From Crocinitomicaceae bacterium (GTDB lineage Bacteria; Bacteroidota; Bacteroidia; Flavobacteriales_D; Crocinitomicaceae): a DNA stretch of 64,000 nucleotides. Shown here piece by piece: positions 1 to 8,012 of this stretch (position 1 is its first letter; every line of letters starts with the position of its first letter). Made by a program: the position numbers and the translations under genes. The DNA is taken from contig JAHENC010000020.1 of assembly GCA_024643365.1 (NCBI GenBank), forward strand, positions 1 through 64,000, in the 5' to 3' direction. The notes beneath the pieces were generated by a model. That model had not been told where the DNA came from. It was given only the letters and a program-made list of their open reading frames with translations, and made no database searches.

Positions 1-69
1 GATAAACATAATACATATCAATGAAACGAGAATTTTTAGAAAATATTTCACTAAAAACTATAGATGTGA

Positions 70-178
70 CCGCCGTAGTTATCCTTCGTTTTTGATTCTC
101 ATAATATACGATGCTTCACAAGTGGACGGGTCCGCCGTAGCTCGCCTTCGTTTTTGATACTCAAAAACTTCGGCGAAC
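70..178. repeat. Two direct copies of a hairpin-forming repeat
   Basis: Two related units start with CCGCCGTAG at 70 and 132. Each continues into CCTTCG-TTTTTGA. The second unit (140-178) completes a stem-loop with arms GCTCGCC/GGCGA and TTTTTGA/TCAAAAA. The first loses its right arm after about position 101. A third, better copy at 232-270 serves as a terminator and is listed separately. This looks like a small family of palindromic intergenic repeats, or duplicated terminators. No gene is recognisable in 1-231, apart from an unconvincing 22-codon ORF at 21-89. Confidence 0.6.
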
Positions 179-225
179 TAACTCGCTGAAAGTGAAAAGA
201 TTTAAGTTTTGGAAATGGATTAAAT

Positions 226-270
226 AAAAAAGCTCGCCTTCGTTTTTGATTCTCAAAAACTTCGGCGAGC
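226..270 (-). terminator. Hairpin terminator, probably the original ssrA terminator
   Basis: On the minus strand the arm GCTCGCC (270-264) pairs with GGCGAGC (238-232). An inner stem TTTTTGA/TCAAAAA closes on a 3-nt loop, with a small internal loop between the stems. The 3' arm is followed directly by six T residues (231-226). This is the form of a rho-independent terminator reading leftward. It begins 4 nt beyond the ssrA-like 17 bp at 275-291, so it most likely terminated tmRNA transcription before an element was inserted between them. Confidence 0.7.
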
Positions 271-274
271 GAAG

Positions 275-291
275 GTGGAGCCGGAGGGGTT
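275..291. repeat. Left attachment site (attL), 17-bp copy of ssrA 3' end
   Basis: The sequence GTGGAGCCGGAGGGGTT is identical to 8152-8168, which covers the discriminator base, acceptor-stem strand and start of the T arm of the tmRNA gene. After it the match continues as GAA where ssrA has CGAA. A copy of the 3' end of tmRNA at the far side of an integrase-bearing segment is the expected footprint of site-specific integration. Confidence 0.75.
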
Positions 292-365
292 GAATTAAAT
301 TATTTTAAACCCTGTTTATCATATACTTAAATAACATCAAGATAACTTGTTGACTCAATGTTGAT

Positions 366-1520
366 TCAAATACTTTTTATATTTTTTTGTATTAAAACCT
401 CCATCAACTTCTCAAGTACATTATCCTTGTAAGTGATCTCTAAGAAATTGATGTTGTTCTTAGTCAAATAGTCTTTTTTAATCTGATCGCGACGTTGATT
501 TTCGGCAAGTGCTTCAGCGCCTCCGAAGCTTTGAACTACTTCATAATGTTGTCTGCCGTGGAATTCGATTACGGTGTTTTGTTCTGGGAGGTAGAAGTCA
601 CATTTTAAGCGTCTTCTGTCTTTGAGGTCGGGGAAGGTGTACTGTTGGATAAACGCAACTTGATGGAACTCCAAGAAACGTTTAATTTGTTCTTCACCCT
701 TAGAACTGTTACAGTTTGGGCAGCCATTTCCACGTTGATGGTTATTTGGCGTTTGATAAAATTCTCCATGTTTAGGACAAATCAACTTAACCATTTTTTT
801 ACCACCTTGGTAATCAACTTGACTGTAATCATATTTCTCTCCGTGGACTAATATGCTGTCCTGAATAAATTCTTCAACACCTTTAAGTTGAAGTTTATGT
901 TGATCTATTATAGCGCATTTAGGACAAGTACTCCCTGTTAGATGATTTTGAGGTTGTTGATCAAAAGCATCGTGAGATGGGCAAATGATAGTCACTTTCG
1001 TAAATTGATTTACATAATTGACTCTACTGTAATCGAATTTATATCCATGTATTTTTCGTGACCTTTCCAAAAAAACTTCAATACCTAATTGTCGCTTTTG
1101 ACTTTGTTTGGTCGCTTTTGCTTTTCCGCAGATAGTACAACCTTGTTTCCCATTTACATGCGAATCGGCATTTTGTTCAAACCAGCCGTGTTCAGGACAA
1201 TTAATTTTGACTTTTGCAGACATTTTCGTGTAGGAAGATCGATCATATTGATATTTATTCATATGAATTTCATTAGCCTTCAACAGAAACAAATCAAAGC
1301 TGACCCTTCTTAGTTTGGCAGCATTTCCTCTCCCACAAATCGGACATCCATGTCCTCTTTTAAGTTGATCGAGAGCACTAAAAAACGAACCGTGAATGCG
1401 ACATATGAGTTCTACTTTTGTTCTACTTGATTTATAAGTTAGATTAGAATAGTCGTATAGTTCACCATGGACACTTTTAATAATGTTCAATACTTCTATT
1501 TGATTAAGTTTTTTAGCCAT
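366..1520 (-). CDS. Zinc-repeat (DUF723-type) protein with C-terminal Vsr/PD-(D/E)XK-like nuclease
   Basis: The protein has 384 aa. It carries four tandem copies of about 65-70 aa (roughly residues 15-62, 85-132, 157-200 and 225-271). Each has the pattern HG-x2-YDYS, then KVxxxCPxHGxF, then a closing CPxC, so each probably binds one zinc through Cys/His. After residue 275 comes a nuclease-like region with CDFYLP, VIEFHGRQHY and a later Lys-rich helix. This resembles Vsr/EDxHD-type endonucleases attached to DUF723 repeats in phage and mobile DNA. The expected role is DNA binding through the repeats and cleavage by the C-terminus, as a homing-type or defence nuclease; no target can be inferred. 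It is the last gene before the left att site, and the start is the ATG at 1520. Confidence 0.65.
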   Translation of the reverse strand: MAKKLNQIEVLNIIKSVHGELYDYSNLTYKSSRTKVELICRIHGSFFSALDQLKRGHGCPICGRGNAAKLRRVSFDLFLLKANEIHMNKYQYDRSSYTKMSAKVKINCPEHGWFEQNADSHVNGKQGCTICGKAKATKQSQKRQLGIEVFLERSRKIHGYKFDYSRVNYVNQFTKVTIICPSHDAFDQQPQNHLTGSTCPKCAIIDQHKLQLKGVEEFIQDSILVHGEKYDYSQVDYQGGKKMVKLICPKHGEFYQTPNNHQRGNGCPNCNSSKGEEQIKRFLEFHQVAFIQQYTFPDLKDRRRLKCDFYLPEQNTVIEFHGRQHYEVVQSFGGAEALAENQRRDQIKKDYLTKNNINFLEITYKDNVLEKLMEVLIQKNIKSI

Positions 1521-1736
1521 TTAATCCTTATTTTCCTAAAAAAATCTACCCTTCCTTGTCACCCTTTATCTTTGTATTTTTTACCAAGACGAGACGGTAA
1601 CGGGAATTGTAAATTATTCCAATGCCTTTTATGAAAATTGTGAACTTGGGATACACGATGGATGTAATCAATATCAACGAGCATGTAATCGATGATAGAT
1701 CATAATAAGATGTCAGAGTCACTGTGTATTTTAAAG
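1521..1736. other. Intergenic gap in the element with plus-strand promoter box and 27-codon ORF
   Basis: The gap lies between two minus-strand genes. On the plus strand TATCTTTG at 1567-1574 matches the Bacteroidota -7 box TAnnTTTG. Downstream are a small GGGAAT/ATTCC stem and an ORF from ATG 1622 to TAA 1705 (27 codons, starting MPFMKIVNLGY). Such a transcript would run antisense into the 3' end of the next gene. It may be a small RNA or peptide gene, or chance; nothing in the peptide is recognisable. Confidence 0.2.
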
Positions 1737-2735
1737 CTAAAAGATTAAACTTTTTTCTGTTAAATGTTCCGAGTCATCCAATTCACATAGACTAATCTCT
1801 ATTGGATACGTGTAATTACATAATTCAAGTATTTCTTCTAGGACTCTCTCACCATTCTCAATACAAGCGTAAATTTCCTCTGTTACAACTTCTTTAATTT
1901 TCGATTTAATCTTCTCATCAAAATCATTCATTAATGGATGGAAATCATGTCCTATAAAATTGTCATCATTATCAATTGTTCTATGCCATTTGATTAATGA
2001 ATGATCACCTATTATTTCAAAATCATTAAAATCTAGTTCGTCATCTTTTAATAATTTCTTCAAGATATTTTTATCATTAACTGGGAAATGTACAGAATAT
2101 TCTAAATACCAATAATTGTTCAATATATTCTCTTCAAGTTCTAATTGTTTTTCTTCATTTATTTCTTCAACAATTTTAGAAATTTGAATTCCATGATTTT
2201 TTAGTTGCGATAATGAACCAGATGAGAATAAGAATTCAAATTCTTGTACCTTTTCATCAAAATATTCTCTTATATAAGATTGTATTTCATGTTCAATTTT
2301 TCTTTTATCCTCGGGATTTAAAATGTCACAAACTAAAATATCATTATATCCATCTAGATATAAAATTGAAATATTTTTTTGATTAAGTTCTCGTTTTTTA
2401 CTATCCAAACTTCTCAACTTACTATCTAATATTTCTCTATATCTCCTGAAATTATTATTTCCAAAATTATTTGAAAGTTTTAGTAAAGTTTCGTTTTTTT
2501 CAGATTCTAAGTCAAGTCTAATATTCCTAAAGTAGAATTCAGATATTACTTGAAAGGTTTCGTTTAATTTATCATGCCAATACAAATCAAAATCTAGTTC
2601 TCTATGTTGGTTTTGATCTGAACGAGGGTAATCTAAATTTTTCAACTGTAAGTCAATAAATTCCCGACTAAAATCTTGAAAAAGAATCTTGAAGTTTTCA
2701 ATTTTTGCTGATGTAAAAATTATGGATGGGTTCAT
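1737..2735 (-). CDS. Unrecognised 332-aa acidic, helix-rich protein of the element
   Basis: I do not recognise a family. The protein is rich in Glu, Asp, Asn and Lys. It has long predicted helices (about residues 85-120 and 150-215) and no signal peptide or membrane segment. The C-terminal third contains a compact mixed region (HSLIKWHRTIDNDDNF, then HDFHPLMNDFDEKI) ending in an acidic tail. It starts 40 nt after the stop of the DUF262/DUF1524 gene on the same strand, so the two are probably co-transcribed and may act together. Very low GC matches its upstream neighbour rather than the host genes, which fits horizontal acquisition. It could be a sensor or inhibitor partner of the GmrSD-like protein, but this is only inferred from position. 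Confidence 0.6.
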   Translation of the reverse strand: MNPSIIFTSAKIENFKILFQDFSREFIDLQLKNLDYPRSDQNQHRELDFDLYWHDKLNETFQVISEFYFRNIRLDLESEKNETLLKLSNNFGNNNFRRYREILDSKLRSLDSKKRELNQKNISILYLDGYNDILVCDILNPEDKRKIEHEIQSYIREYFDEKVQEFEFLFSSGSLSQLKNHGIQISKIVEEINEEKQLELEENILNNYWYLEYSVHFPVNDKNILKKLLKDDELDFNDFEIIGDHSLIKWHRTIDNDDNFIGHDFHPLMNDFDEKIKSKIKEVVTEEIYACIENGERVLEEILELCNYTYPIEISLCELDDSEHLTEKSLIF

Positions 2736-2775
2736 AAGTCAAGTTGTTAATTATTTCAATAATATCCTCTTTAAA

Positions 2776-4548
2776 TTAAAAGTCCCATATTTTGGTATAT
2801 GCTTCTTTTGCTAAATCTAATGATCTAGCTTTAATTTTGTCAAAATCCCAATTAATTGAATCAGTTTTATATTTATTGATAAAGTCATCTATATACCGGA
2901 GGTTTCCAAAATACTTTTTATCCGATTCGATTTTTTCAATTTTTTGAAAAGGTTTAAGATCACCAAGTGCTGAATTTGTATGACGACTTATGACGATCAA
3001 ATTTCCAATTTGATTAAAAAATTCCTGTTCTTCTTCTGTATATTGCTTTTTAGCACTTTGGGCATAAAAATGCTCTATATTGTAATTTCTCTTAGTTACA
3101 TCAATTTCAGGCCTATATATTGGCACATATTGAGCCCCCTTAGCGCCGAAATTATTTATTCGGTCAAAAACATAATTTATTAACGAATAGTTTTTTGCAT
3201 TGTAAATAACGGTGTCAATAAAATTAGATTCAAATTCTGCCCTAATTGCTTTTTTGGTTTTTAAAATTTTGAGAAAAGCTTCAATTTCAACGGAAAAACT
3301 TCTTGTCGAGTTATAAATTTCTGCGGCTTTTTCAGCATATAATTTTTCAACTTCATTTCCTACTCGACCTGATATTACATTGTTTATAAAATGATAATTT
3401 TCAATTGCCTTTAAAGCTTTAAAAAGCAATTCCGCCTTTGATTTTTGATCTTTTCGGTATAAATGAAAAATAGAGTAAATTAATGGCATGGGTTGAGAAA
3501 CACGAAATAACTTTAACGCTTGAAAGGTTCTACCGATTCTACTGTAATAATCTTCATTTTTAGCAAGTTCATTTAAATTGAATTCTTCTAACCAATCTTT
3601 TTTATTTTCAAAAGACAAAGAATTGGACGATTTAAAAAAACGTGAAAAATTGTATAAATCTTCTATAAATATAGAAATCCCTTCTTCTGTTGTTGTTTCA
3701 TCTCCATCTAATTCCTTAACATAAAGTTTTAAACTATTATACAATTTAGATTGCTGAATATAGCCCTTCCTAGAAACCCAAAAATACTTTAACATTCTTG
3801 GCAGTTGGCCATTGGCGTTTTCAACAATTTCCGGCCATTTTTCCTCAATTGTCTGGTCTTGATATGATAGAATATAATTTTTAAGTAAATCTCCTATATT
3901 CAAGTCCAATCCTCTTGCATTTGTCCTTTCAAAAACCGAAAAAACATCTTGTGTGTTTTCAACTTTAATCACAACAACGTATGAATCCCAGACAGCATTT
4001 ATAAATTCTGAAAGCTCATCAACATTAAAATCTTTAATTGTTGATTTTATGAAAGAATAAATTGGTCGTATTCTATTGATTTGACGTTTGACAGTTTTTT
4101 GTAATATTTTATCTGGAAATTCACCATTCCAATCAGGGTCAGCCATATATTCATATAGCTCTTTTATATTCGGTGAAACCTCGAACTTTATTGCATTTTT
4201 TTTACGTACCTTGGAATATGTACTTATGAATTTTTGAACTTCTTCTTGAACTTGAGGTTCATTTAAATATCGGGCATGTTCTCTCAATGCAATGAATAAA
4301 ATGGAGAGACTTGTAAGTCTTTGTTGACCATCTACAATCTCAAAATTCTGAGAGTTTGAAACGTCAAAAATAAAGTTACCGAGAAATAAATTACCATTGA
4401 TAGTTCCTTTAATTTGCATTAAATCTTCCATCAAATCCTGCAACTCACTTTTTCCCCAATCGTAAGATCTTTGATACTTAGGGACAGAATATTTAATGCG
4501 GTCGCTCCCTAGTATTTCATCAATCGTTTTTTTTTCTGGTACAATCAT
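2776..4548 (-). CDS. DUF262/DUF1524 protein, GmrSD-like (type IV restriction-type) nuclease
   Basis: This 590-aa protein has the two-domain layout of GmrS-GmrD fusions. The N-terminal DUF262 (ParB/Srx-like NTPase) domain shows VPKYQRSYDW at 22-31, the conserved DGQQRLTS at 74-81 and FERTNARG at 206-213. The C-terminal DUF1524 domain shows an HNH-type site: IEHFYAQ near 491-497 followed by IGNLIV and NSALGDLKPF. Family members cleave modified (for example glucosylated) phage DNA in an NTP-dependent way, or act within larger defence systems such as SspE or BrxU. Which DNA this one recognises cannot be read from sequence. All key motifs look intact. It lies 18 nt after the small HTH gene and 40 nt before the unknown 332-aa gene, in one minus-strand unit. 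Confidence 0.8.
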   Translation of the reverse strand: MIVPEKKTIDEILGSDRIKYSVPKYQRSYDWGKSELQDLMEDLMQIKGTINGNLFLGNFIFDVSNSQNFEIVDGQQRLTSLSILFIALREHARYLNEPQVQEEVQKFISTYSKVRKKNAIKFEVSPNIKELYEYMADPDWNGEFPDKILQKTVKRQINRIRPIYSFIKSTIKDFNVDELSEFINAVWDSYVVVIKVENTQDVFSVFERTNARGLDLNIGDLLKNYILSYQDQTIEEKWPEIVENANGQLPRMLKYFWVSRKGYIQQSKLYNSLKLYVKELDGDETTTEEGISIFIEDLYNFSRFFKSSNSLSFENKKDWLEEFNLNELAKNEDYYSRIGRTFQALKLFRVSQPMPLIYSIFHLYRKDQKSKAELLFKALKAIENYHFINNVISGRVGNEVEKLYAEKAAEIYNSTRSFSVEIEAFLKILKTKKAIRAEFESNFIDTVIYNAKNYSLINYVFDRINNFGAKGAQYVPIYRPEIDVTKRNYNIEHFYAQSAKKQYTEEEQEFFNQIGNLIVISRHTNSALGDLKPFQKIEKIESDKKYFGNLRYIDDFINKYKTDSINWDFDKIKARSLDLAKEAYTKIWDF

Positions 4549-4566
4549 TTTTTGGAATTTATATGC

Positions 4567-4806
4567 TTACAATCTGTTACGTTCAATGTAAATATCTTGA
4601 ATTTTTTGATATATGCCCATTTTCTTTTCCAAAACTTTAACAATTTCAGCCAAAATTTTTACATTGTTTGAACGTTGATTTAACACATTATAAACAGTTC
4701 CTCTATTGCATTTTAACGTTTTTGCTATGTTAGTAACGTCTCCATAGCTTAAAAACAGCTTAATTTGATCTAGTATTTCTTGTGAAAGTTGATTTTTCTG
4801 GTTCAT
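4567..4806 (-). CDS. Small helix-turn-helix protein (79 aa)
   Basis: The short protein contains one helix-turn-helix at about residues 14-50. The recognition-helix stretch is NIAKTLKCNRGTVYNVLNQR, which resembles resolvase/Fis-type HTHs, followed by a basic helix. It begins 1 nt after the Rep stop codon and ends 18 nt before the DUF262/DUF1524 gene, so it sits at the joint between the replication module and the cargo. A likely job is transcriptional control of the element or of the cargo, possibly a copy-control repressor. There is no enzymatic motif. Confidence 0.6.
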   Translation of the reverse strand: MNQKNQLSQEILDQIKLFLSYGDVTNIAKTLKCNRGTVYNVLNQRSNNVKILAEIVKVLEKKMGIYQKIQDIYIERNRL

Positions 4807-4807
4807 T

Positions 4808-5821
4808 TTAATAAAGTGTTGGTTTTAAAAAAGACAATTGAACTCCTATTTTTTTGATTTTCATTTCTTCATATACTTTTGGATGTAATTTCAGATCATG
4901 CAATACATCTTTAGCATTTGGAATCCAATATCCGAAAATAGTTATTGGATCGTTTTCTTTTTTGGTGTCTGAATTATCAATCTCAATAACTCCAGTTTTT
5001 AAATTGAAAAATACTTCATTTAATACTTCCGAAGGATTTCGTGAGGATGTATGAATTAGTTCAGCTATTACAGGCTTGGATAATTCTTGTGCCAACTTGG
5101 AAATATTGTATCTGTTTCCTTCAATAGAGTTATTTTCATCTTTCGTAATATACTTGGTAACATATTTACTTGCATTTTTAACCGATAGGACATTTGGCAA
5201 CACCTGTTTAAATTCATAGTTATTCTTTTGGTACCATTTCCTAACAATCTCAGACCAAGCTTTATTAATGATTTCTTTTGGGATATAGTTTGGCGTTACA
5301 ATATGAAAGTGTATCGCGCCTCTCTTTTGCTTCTCTGCAACCCACAAATACATGAAATTACTAGTGTGTCTATTCATGCGCTTTAAAAAATGATCCAAAT
5401 GAATTTTTGAAAATCGATCATCTGGATAATGCATTGGATAACTTAAGGTAATCATGGAGCATTTTTTTGATCGACTCATACCGCTTTTAACGTAATGATC
5501 AAACATTCTGCAAACCCGTTTTATTTTTGATTTAGCTGAATCAGTTAAACTTGTTCTCTCCAATCTTTCTTTTCTAATTGGCGGAGTTGGCTTGGGCTTA
5601 CCTTCATAATCAGGGAATTTAAACGTCACTAGAGCTTCACCATTAATGTACTGTTTGTAATTGATATCCGCGGTGAGATTTGGGACATTAGATAAACCTA
5701 CTTTATTATCCGTGTACACCCACTCCTCCTTAGAATTTTTTGAATGAAATTTTTTATTCATGAGTCGTTTTTTATTTGATTTTTTTATTGTTGAGTTTAT
5801 AGAGAGCTTCTCCCAAGCCAA
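4808..5821 (-). CDS. Rolling-circle replication initiator (HUH Rep, ORF2/G2P-like)
   Basis: This 337-aa protein has the ordered motifs of a REP ORF2/G2P-type HUH endonuclease. ITLSYP at about 124-129 is motif I. YLWVAEKQKRGAIHFHIV at about 158-175 holds the metal-binding His-171/Phe/His-173. ASKYVTKYITK at about 217-227 provides the catalytic Tyr (Y220 and/or Y224). Such proteins nick one strand at an origin hairpin and start rolling-circle replication, as in filamentous phages and small Bacteroidota plasmids. Its presence means the excised element probably replicates as a circle. The first 100 residues are basic and less conserved. A hairpin in the 87 nt upstream is a candidate nick site. 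The start is the ATG at 5821. Confidence 0.75.
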   Translation of the reverse strand: MAWEKLSINSTIKKSNKKRLMNKKFHSKNSKEEWVYTDNKVGLSNVPNLTADINYKQYINGEALVTFKFPDYEGKPKPTPPIRKERLERTSLTDSAKSKIKRVCRMFDHYVKSGMSRSKKCSMITLSYPMHYPDDRFSKIHLDHFLKRMNRHTSNFMYLWVAEKQKRGAIHFHIVTPNYIPKEIINKAWSEIVRKWYQKNNYEFKQVLPNVLSVKNASKYVTKYITKDENNSIEGNRYNISKLAQELSKPVIAELIHTSSRNPSEVLNEVFFNLKTGVIEIDNSDTKKENDPITIFGYWIPNAKDVLHDLKLHPKVYEEMKIKKIGVQLSFLKPTLY

Positions 5822-5908
5822 AAGATTAATTCTGACAAGGGAGATTCAATCGATCTTCCGTATGTGGTGATCGCCCTCTCTGAGTTGCTCTCCAGCAGAG
5901 CTCAGTTT
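5822..5908. other. Candidate rolling-circle origin with hairpin
   Basis: This is the gap between the excisionase-type HTH gene and rep. It contains GCTCT-ccagc-AGAGC (5887-5901), a 5-bp stem with partial flanking complementarity (TGAG/CTCA). HUH initiators nick near such hairpins and often have the origin just upstream of rep. The site is proposed from position and structure only; no nonanucleotide typical of a known Rep family could be recognised. Confidence 0.3.
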
Positions 5909-6166
5909 CTAACTATTTGTAAGTAGTTTATTCAATTCGGATGAACTGAAATATAATTTATGACCGATTTTACGGCCTTTAATTTTACCTTGTTTTCGGT
6001 AAGTCCAAAGCGTAGTTTGACCGATACCAAGAAAGTCAGTAGCTTCCTTGGTGTTTAACCATTCTTTTTCTTGATCTGGTGGACTCTCTTTATTTGCTAA
6101 GAGTTGATCAATTTTCTCAATCAGATGATCTAGTTGGGATTTTGTGATAATATATGCCTGTTCCAT
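5909..6166 (-). CDS. Excisionase-type HTH_17 (MerR-like) DNA-binding protein
   Basis: The 85-aa protein has a coiled N-terminus (about 1-33) and a winged MerR-like helix-turn-helix at about 35-80. The stretch EWLNTKEATDFLGIGQTTLW is followed by YRKQGKIKGRKIGHKLYF, which is the classic HTH_17 / excisionase-family signature. In Bacteroidota mobile elements these small proteins sit between the integrase and the replication genes and act as recombination directionality factors or regulators. Here it lies 68 nt after the RteC-like gene and 87 nt before rep, matching that layout. Confidence 0.75.
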   Translation of the reverse strand: MEQAYIITKSQLDHLIEKIDQLLANKESPPDQEKEWLNTKEATDFLGIGQTTLWTYRKQGKIKGRKIGHKLYFSSSELNKLLTNS

Positions 6167-6209
6167 TTTGATTATTTTGGAACAAACTAAAGGAGATTAA
6201 AATATTAAG

Positions 6210-6229
6210 GGGTACACAGGGTATACACA
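6210..6229. repeat. Tandem GGGTACACA / GGGTATACACA motif
   Basis: Two near-identical units lie head to tail in the gap before the excisionase-type gene. Short tandem sites here could bind the HTH_17 protein or Rep. The evidence is position and repetition only. Confidence 0.25.
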
Positions 6230-6233
6230 ACTT

Positions 6234-6815
6234 TTATTTTTCGAACATATTTCTTTTGTTTTTTAATCTTTCCATCCAATTTTCCATGAATGCGACGCAC
6301 TTGTTATAATCATTTAAATCCATGTCATCTGAATTGGATAATCGTGTTCGGATATTATCAGATGAGATTCCAAATAAAATACTAAGACCGTCACCAAGTT
6401 CAGTTTTCCGGTCATTAATGCAGTTAATTTCTCGAAGATGATCAAATAAAAACGCAATATGTTGTGCAGTTAGATCACTAAATTGCTTTCGTGGTGTGGT
6501 AACTACAATCTGTTTACCTTGCAGTCTTGAAATGACTTCTAAGAATATTTTCTCGACACTATCCTTTATCTGTTGGTCAATTCCATTATTTGCGTTTAGG
6601 AATTTTGATAGTTCAAATTGCTTTTTACTCAATTCACTTTCCTGATATAGTCGTTCTGACGAACTTGAAAGTTGTTCTTTTTTACCTATTTCAATGTCAT
6701 TTAAAATTTGATCAATAATTTGATTTAAAATCACTTCGTTGATTTGAGTATTGTGAAATGTTAATTGAAGGCTTGAGGCTATTCCATTTATCGATAAGTC
6801 AACTAGTTTTTCCAT
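6234..6815 (-). CDS. Unknown 193-aa element protein, weakly RteC-like
   Basis: The N-terminal half (about 1-100) is helical and charged, with no recognised domain. The C-terminal half contains LTAQHIAFLFDHLREINC, then LSILFGISSDNIRTRLS and a terminal amphipathic helix. This pattern recalls the C-terminal domain of RteC-type regulators and other proteins next to Bacteroidota integrases, but the resemblance is weak. It starts 2 nt after the integrase stop, so it is translated from the same transcript, and it probably regulates or assists excision. There is no signal peptide or membrane segment. Confidence 0.5.
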   Translation of the reverse strand: MEKLVDLSINGIASSLQLTFHNTQINEVILNQIIDQILNDIEIGKKEQLSSSSERLYQESELSKKQFELSKFLNANNGIDQQIKDSVEKIFLEVISRLQGKQIVVTTPRKQFSDLTAQHIAFLFDHLREINCINDRKTELGDGLSILFGISSDNIRTRLSNSDDMDLNDYNKCVAFMENWMERLKNKRNMFEK

Positions 6816-6817
6816 GT

Positions 6818-8011
6818 TTAAAGTTTTTGATTTAATAGTTTTGCGAACTCAGACATGGATTCATTTAAAACCTTAGCATAGATCTGAGTTGTGGCAATAT
6901 CTTTATGCCCTAGCATTTTAGAAACCACCTCTATGGATACGTTATTTGCTAGAGTAACAGTCGTAGCAAATGTGTGTCGAGCCATGTGAAAAGTGAGGAT
7001 TTTATCGATCTTGCTGAAATCTGCAATGATCTTCAGATAAGCATTGACTTTTTGATTACTTCTCAGAGGCAATAATTTACCTGTAATCTCTGCTTCTTCT
7101 TTATAAAGTTCAACAATCTCTTCCGCTCTGTTCAATAAGGGAATCCGATGGAAATCTCCAGTCTTTTGAATTTCCTGTATCTCAATCCATTTATTGCCAT
7201 TTGCATCGGTTATGATACACTTCGGCGTTAGTTTATCGACGTCTGTAAAACGTAGTCCTGAATAGCATGAGAAAAGAAAGATATTCCTAACTCGATTTAG
7301 GCTTTCGTTTGATAATTCAACTTCTTTAATTCGATTTAACTCGTCAAAAGTCAAAAATGTGCGATTCGTACGCTCATGCTTGAATCTTAGATTTTGCATA
7401 GGATTGTTGGCCAATTTGCCAAATTCTATTGCCCTGTTAAAAACTGTCTTGAGTAATTTTAAATACTTAGTTGTGGTATTTACAGAAAGTTGAGATGTTG
7501 TTTTTAGATAAAATTCTAATTCTTTAATGTGCTCTGGCTTTACCGCATTCATGCTGATATGCAATAATTGCTTTGACGCTAAAAATCCTGTGAGATGTTT
7601 TTGAATGGTTTTATACTTCTTGGCGGTTGAATCTGAGTATTCGGGGAGAAGTTTAATTTGAGCAATGTATTCTGCTAAATAATCAAGAAGCTTCGTGCTT
7701 TTATCCTTGATATTTAGGAAATCATTTTTTATTTCAATGGAGGAGGGAATTCTACCTTCGGAAATAATCTTATTTCTAATCTCATTTAACCGATTGTAAG
7801 TTGAATTCAGTTTAGCGGTTAATTCAGGATCTCCCTTAATCGTTTGACTTCCTTCACTCCATTTCTTCGGATCAACAAATTCTCTTAATGCAAATTCGGC
7901 TTTCTTTCGATTGATATTAATTCTACAGTAAATTGGATGAAGTCCATTCTTGGCTCTCGCTGGGACAGTTACGAACTTCACTGTAAAAGATAGTTTATTC
8001 ATAGGGCTCAT
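6818..8011 (-). CDS. Tyrosine recombinase / integrase of the ssrA element
   Basis: The protein has about 397 aa, the usual length for Bacteroidota phage-type integrases. It has an N-terminal arm-binding region (about 1-95), a SAM-like core-binding domain (about 100-200) and a C-terminal catalytic domain. The catalytic residues are visible: Arg in SGLRFTD, Lys in QKTGDFHR, the HMARH box, and GHKDIATTQIY with His and the nucleophile Tyr. It should catalyse integration at, and with a directionality factor excision from, the tmRNA 3' end 140 bp away. An upstream TTG (8023) is in frame, but ATG 8011 or ATG 8002 is more likely. The RteC-like gene follows 2 nt downstream. Confidence 0.9.
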   Translation of the reverse strand: MSPMNKLSFTVKFVTVPARAKNGLHPIYCRININRKKAEFALREFVDPKKWSEGSQTIKGDPELTAKLNSTYNRLNEIRNKIISEGRIPSSIEIKNDFLNIKDKSTKLLDYLAEYIAQIKLLPEYSDSTAKKYKTIQKHLTGFLASKQLLHISMNAVKPEHIKELEFYLKTTSQLSVNTTTKYLKLLKTVFNRAIEFGKLANNPMQNLRFKHERTNRTFLTFDELNRIKEVELSNESLNRVRNIFLFSCYSGLRFTDVDKLTPKCIITDANGNKWIEIQEIQKTGDFHRIPLLNRAEEIVELYKEEAEITGKLLPLRSNQKVNAYLKIIADFSKIDKILTFHMARHTFATTVTLANNVSIEVVSKMLGHKDIATTQIYAKVLNESMSEFAKLLNQKL

Positions 8012-8012
8012 T

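Noticed and set aside
21-89. A 22-codon plus-strand ORF at the left edge
   Set aside because: It runs into the palindromic repeat and ends there, with no recognisable peptide, so it may be chance or a truncated fragment.
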